Assembly: GCA_035048485.1 (NCBI GenBank)
Contig: CM068586.1
Coordinates: forward strand, 49,936,433-50,000,432
Source of the DNA: Pteria penguin
Lineage: Eukaryota; Mollusca; Bivalvia; Pterioida; Pteriidae
Length of the DNA: 64,000 bases
Direction of reading: 5' to 3'
This document shows, in pieces, positions 60,668 through 64,000 of this stretch; the stretch's first letter is position 1; each line of letters begins with the position of its first letter. The position numbers were made by a program, and so were the translations under genes. The notes under the pieces were generated by a model, which saw only the letters and a list, made by a program, of their open reading frames with translations, was not told where the DNA came from and ran no database searches.

Positions 60668-61599
60668 TGTAGGGTAGTACTTCGCGTTGGGTGGTGTGTG
60701 TTTGATTCACCAGGGTGCGTTGTGTTATGCGACAAAATTATAAGTCAGTAAGAAAGTTAATACTTTTAATAAAATCTCTACAGCAACATACAAGATAGCA
60801 AGTTGGCTTCCTGCTACGTGGAAAAGGGGGAGACCCGGCAGTTACGATGATCACAATGTTATGTTACACAATATAGTTCTTTCCAAGTTCTTTCTGAATC
60901 AAAAAGATCTGAACTCTATCAAGTATTTCCGAGGTCTGAATTCTATCAAGTATTTCCGAGGTCTGAATTCTATCAAGTATTTCCGAGGTCTGAACTCTAT
61001 CAAGTATTTCCGAGGTCTGAACTCTATCAAGTATTTCCGAGGTCTGAATTCTATCAAGTATTTCCGAGGTCTGAATTCTATCAAGTATTGCCGAAGTCTG
61101 AATTCTATCAAGTATTTCCGAGGTCTGAACTCTATCAAGTATTTCCGAGGTCTGAACTCTATCAAGTATTTCCGAGGTCTGAATTCTATCAAGTATTTCC
61201 GAGGTCTGAATTCTATCAAGTATTTCCGAGGTCTAACTTATTAAACTCCCCAATTTCTTTTATATATTGAAACACTATCCATTTCCTCAAGGAAATAGAT
61301 TAGCCATAAATTGACCAGTCCAATTATGATAATTATACTAATTGACCACGTACCCCACGAAGCCATTAATTCACAAATTTATAAGACTTTAAGATAAACA
61401 AACAAGATAGACTAGCCATTAACTGACCAATTCAATTATGATAATATCAAGTCTTTAAGATAAACAAGCGAGAACTTTAGTGTCTTTAATTGAGTCATTC
61501 ACAGGAAATATCGTCCAAGATATAATGTTCCTTGGTAGATCCATCGGTGGTGTTTCTTAAAAACAATTTGTAGGTAGCGTGGTATGCTGCTACCTTACA
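60668..61599 (-). mobile_element. Gypsy LTR C (5' LTR of the outer element)
   Basis: On plus TGTAGGGTAG...CTACCTTACA, 932 bp, with 12 copies of the 27-bp repeat at about 60906-61232. It is 162 bp longer than LTR A, exactly 6 x 27. It is followed by CATA, the right target duplication. Confidence 0.93.
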
Positions 61600-62440
61600 C
61601 ATATGACAGAATCCACCCCAGACAAAGGAGAGGAGGTAAAAGGTCTGACTCAACCACATAACAGAATCCATCCCAGACAAAGGAGAGGAGGTAAGAGGTC
61701 TGACTTAACCATATGACAGAATTCACCCCACACAAAGGAGAGGAGGTAAGAGGTCTGACTTAACCACATGACAGAATCCATTCGCAGTCAACGGAGAGGA
61801 GGCATGAGGTCTGACTTAACCACATGACAGAATCCACCCCAGACAAAGGAGAAGAGGTAAGAGGTCTGACTTAACCACATGACAGAATCCACCCCAGACA
61901 AAGGAGAGGAGTTAAGAGGTCTGACTGAACCATATGGCAGAATTCACCCCACACAAAGGAGAGGAGGTAAGAGGTCTGACTTAACCACATGACAGAATCC
62001 ATTCGCAGACAACGGAGAGGAGGTAAGAGGTCTGACTTAACCACATGACAGAATCCACCCCAGACAAAGGAGAGGAGTTAAGAGGTCTGACTGAACCATA
62101 TGGCAGAATTCACCCCACACAAAGGAGAGGAGGTAAGAGGTCTGACTTAACCACATGACAGAATCCATTCGCAGACAACGGAGAGGAGGTAAGAGGTCTG
62201 ACTTAACCACATGACAGAATCCACCCCAGACAAAGGAGAGGAGGTAAGAGGTCTGACTCAACCACATGACAGAATCTACCCCAGACAAAGGAGAGGAGGT
62301 AAGAGGTCTGACTTAACCATATGACACAATCCACCGCAGGCAAAGGAGAGGGGGTAAGAGGTCTGACTTAACCATATGACAGAATTTACCCCAGACAAAG
62401 GAGAGGAGGTGAAAGGTATGATGGAACCACATAATAGACA
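61600..62440. repeat. 55-bp satellite, right block
   Basis: Same unit and orientation as 48656-49456, with local higher-order variants (CCATTCGCAGACAACGG and TTCACCCCACACAAAGG) repeating in a fixed order at 61720-62190. Confidence 0.93.
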
Positions 62441-62689
62441 GACAGGTAAAAGAACTGAAATGAAAGAATTATTTCATGTCAAAGAACAGGAAATGAAAGA
62501 TATGACGAAATCACATGACAACGAAATCTTCTCCATGTAAGCAATAAGTCTTATTCAGTCACGTGACAGATGCCACTCGAAGCGACTGAAAACAAGACCT
62601 GAATACTGACAAATGGGGCATCGAGTAAATATTCAAATAAAAAGATCACACTCTATTTCGTTTCGGTTTTTGTTTTTGTGTAAGGGCAT

Positions 62690-62935
62690 TCACGGCATCT
62701 GGTCTCAACTCTGAATTTCAAGGGTTCGTGATTGTACACTGTGGTACAGTTAATGCTATAGTCATATGACATCAGTTACAGTGGCGGATCAAGGATTTCC
62801 GAAAGGGGGGCCACATGTAAATTAGCCAAACTACTCAGCTATTTTTGGTGCAAAATCTGGATTTTTACTAGTAAATATGTGGTTCAAAGGGGCCCCCCTA
62901 TAAATCTGCCACTGAGTTGCTTTCGTATTTTAATT
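62690..62935 (-). repeat. Dispersed repeat R1 with a nested MITE
   Basis: CACGGCATCTGGTCTCAACT, then GTGATTGTACACTGTGGTAC and ATCAGTTA, interrupted by the MITE 62779-62914, resuming as AGTTGCTTTCGTATTTTAA. Confidence 0.75.
62779..62914. mobile_element. MITE with CAGTGGCG-type termini, copy 3
   Basis: CAGTGGCGGATCAAGGATTT ... TATAAATCTGCCACTG, 136 bp. The flanks AGTTA and AGTTG suggest a 5-bp target duplication inside R1. Confidence 0.8.
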
Positions 62936-62939
62936 TCAA

Positions 62940-63035
62940 ATATTCATACCTTGCATTTCCACACTTTCAGCCTTGTGCATCACAGAAAAGACATAAGTTG
63001 TCGGAATGCGCATACGCTATACGAAATCAGTATAT
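62940..63035 (+). repeat. Dispersed repeat R2, copy 4
   Basis: GCATCACAGAAAAGACATAA followed by GTTGTCGGAATGCGCATACG. Confidence 0.6.
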
Positions 63036-63113
63036 GTATATATTCCTCTTTATATTTATGAGAATACACGTGTATAAACTTATACGCCCAGTGCTCTGAG
63101 ATCTTGGACTCTG

Positions 63114-63604
63114 CAGTGGCGGATTTAGAGAGGGGACCCAGGGGGGCGTCCACTTTTCCCCCTACAAATACAAGAGTGTTCCCATACAGCCCTGTTTTCC
63201 TCAAATTAGCTAGAGTTATCTCCCTCATTGGAGTACAACTCTCGGACTTTATCCATCAATTCTCATATAAAACTGCTTGATTTAACTTAATTTTATGAAA
63301 TAATCGCATTGTTTATCTAAAGAAAATTTTGAACTAATTGATTATATTAACTGATTAACTAAGACTGAAGTCACGAAATCTACCCTGATAAATAGTTAAT
63401 TTCTCAGAAATTTAATGAAGTTTACATGGTAGAGATGGAAAAAGTCCGAGAGTTGTACTCCAACATAGCCGCTAATGCTAGTGGTGTGACATCACATGGG
63501 CAAACTCTTATAGAGGATATATGGATATTCAATTTGAAAATACTCAGATAGTATGGGTAAAACTCTAAATCCTCCCTTTTTCGGTAATTTTGGATCCGCC
63601 ACTG
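63114..63604. mobile_element. MITE with CAGTGGCG-type termini, copy 4, containing another MITE
   Basis: CAGTGGCGGATTTAGAGAGG ... ATTTTGGATCCGCCACTG. Inside, 63228-63463 is a second inverted-repeat element (TTGGAGTACAACTCTCGGAC and its inverse GTCCGAGAGTTGTACTCCAA). Confidence 0.78.
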
Positions 63605-64000
63605 TTCTATGTATAATAGCTCAGCAAATAAATTAATATGAGATATTTTAGAAGGTGCAAATTGTTGAAAATAACTGTACTGTAACGAATGAAGATATAA
63701 GCTATAAAAAAGGTCTCTAAAATTGTTTATAAGTCCCGAGAAGGTATGCCGGATTATTTTGCATCATGAACTCGTATTTTCAGGCTCATAGGACAAGCCG
63801 GGCTCCCAGTCAATTGCAAACCCCTCCTTACTTTCAACAACGGATACATAAAGGGTAGACATGGGGTCTTGACCCACCCTGAGATTCATCGAAAATTACT
63901 TTTCCTACTTTTCCTATTTTATTTCCATGTAAAGTAAGTGATTTTACACACAAAAACATGTGTGGACTCCCTCTCAGAAATTCATTGACGGTGGAACACC
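63605..64000. other. Window end, nothing recognised
   Basis: No coding frame, repeat or RNA signal that I can name. Confidence 0.4.

Noticed and set aside
60861..61244. Repeat protein (LNSIKYFRG units) and its minus-strand partner
   Set aside because: Translation of the 27-bp tandem repeat inside the LTR; the same array is in all three LTRs.

Overview
This is AT-rich animal DNA with an intron-split gene, dense short interspersed repeats and many minisatellites. The repeats suggest a bivalve mollusc: tRNA-headed SINEs, and dispersed motifs that I recall as common in bivalve sequences. A B-box/propeller gene of a type expanded in bivalves points the same way. No bacterial-style operon, rRNA, convincing tRNA gene or CRISPR array is visible. 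Species assignment is inference.

Layout. 1-14.4 kb is gene-poor: minisatellites, MITE-like inverted-repeat elements, a SINE and copies of a dispersed repeat called R1 here. 14.4-38.6 kb holds one plus-strand gene of eight coding exons, rebuilt here from conserved splice sites and compatible phases (2109 nt, 702 codons plus stop). It is a calpain of the CAPN5/6 (TRA-3) type in which all three catalytic positions (Cys, His, Asn) are replaced. Its introns are full of repeats and reverse-transcriptase relics. 38.7-45.6 kb is repetitive: a MITE in the probable 3' UTR, a 26-bp array grown from a SINE head, a 2.1-kb element with about 440-bp terminal inverted repeats around a broken Penelope-like reverse transcriptase, and further SINEs and MITEs. 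45.6-47.0 kb holds a compact plus-strand B-box/beta-propeller (TRIM-like) gene. 48.7-62.4 kb is a roughly 55-bp satellite interrupted by a 12-kb Ty3/gypsy complex. The last 1.6 kb holds nested MITEs and repeats.

The two strongest points are these. (1) The calpain-like gene looks like an intact pseudoprotease: frame and splice phases hold throughout while every catalytic residue is lost. It also carries a long Ser/Thr-rich insert and stops after the C2-like domain. (2) The gypsy complex records its own history. A CATA duplication flanks the whole insertion. A second 4-bp duplication, AGAG, lies inside gag, where the downstream half of the element is inverted. This fits nested insertion followed by inversion and deletion, or self-integration. 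The three LTRs also differ in copy number of a 27-bp repeat (3, 6 and 12).

All domain, splice and family calls come from reading the sequence and from knowledge of the families. No search or alignment program was run.
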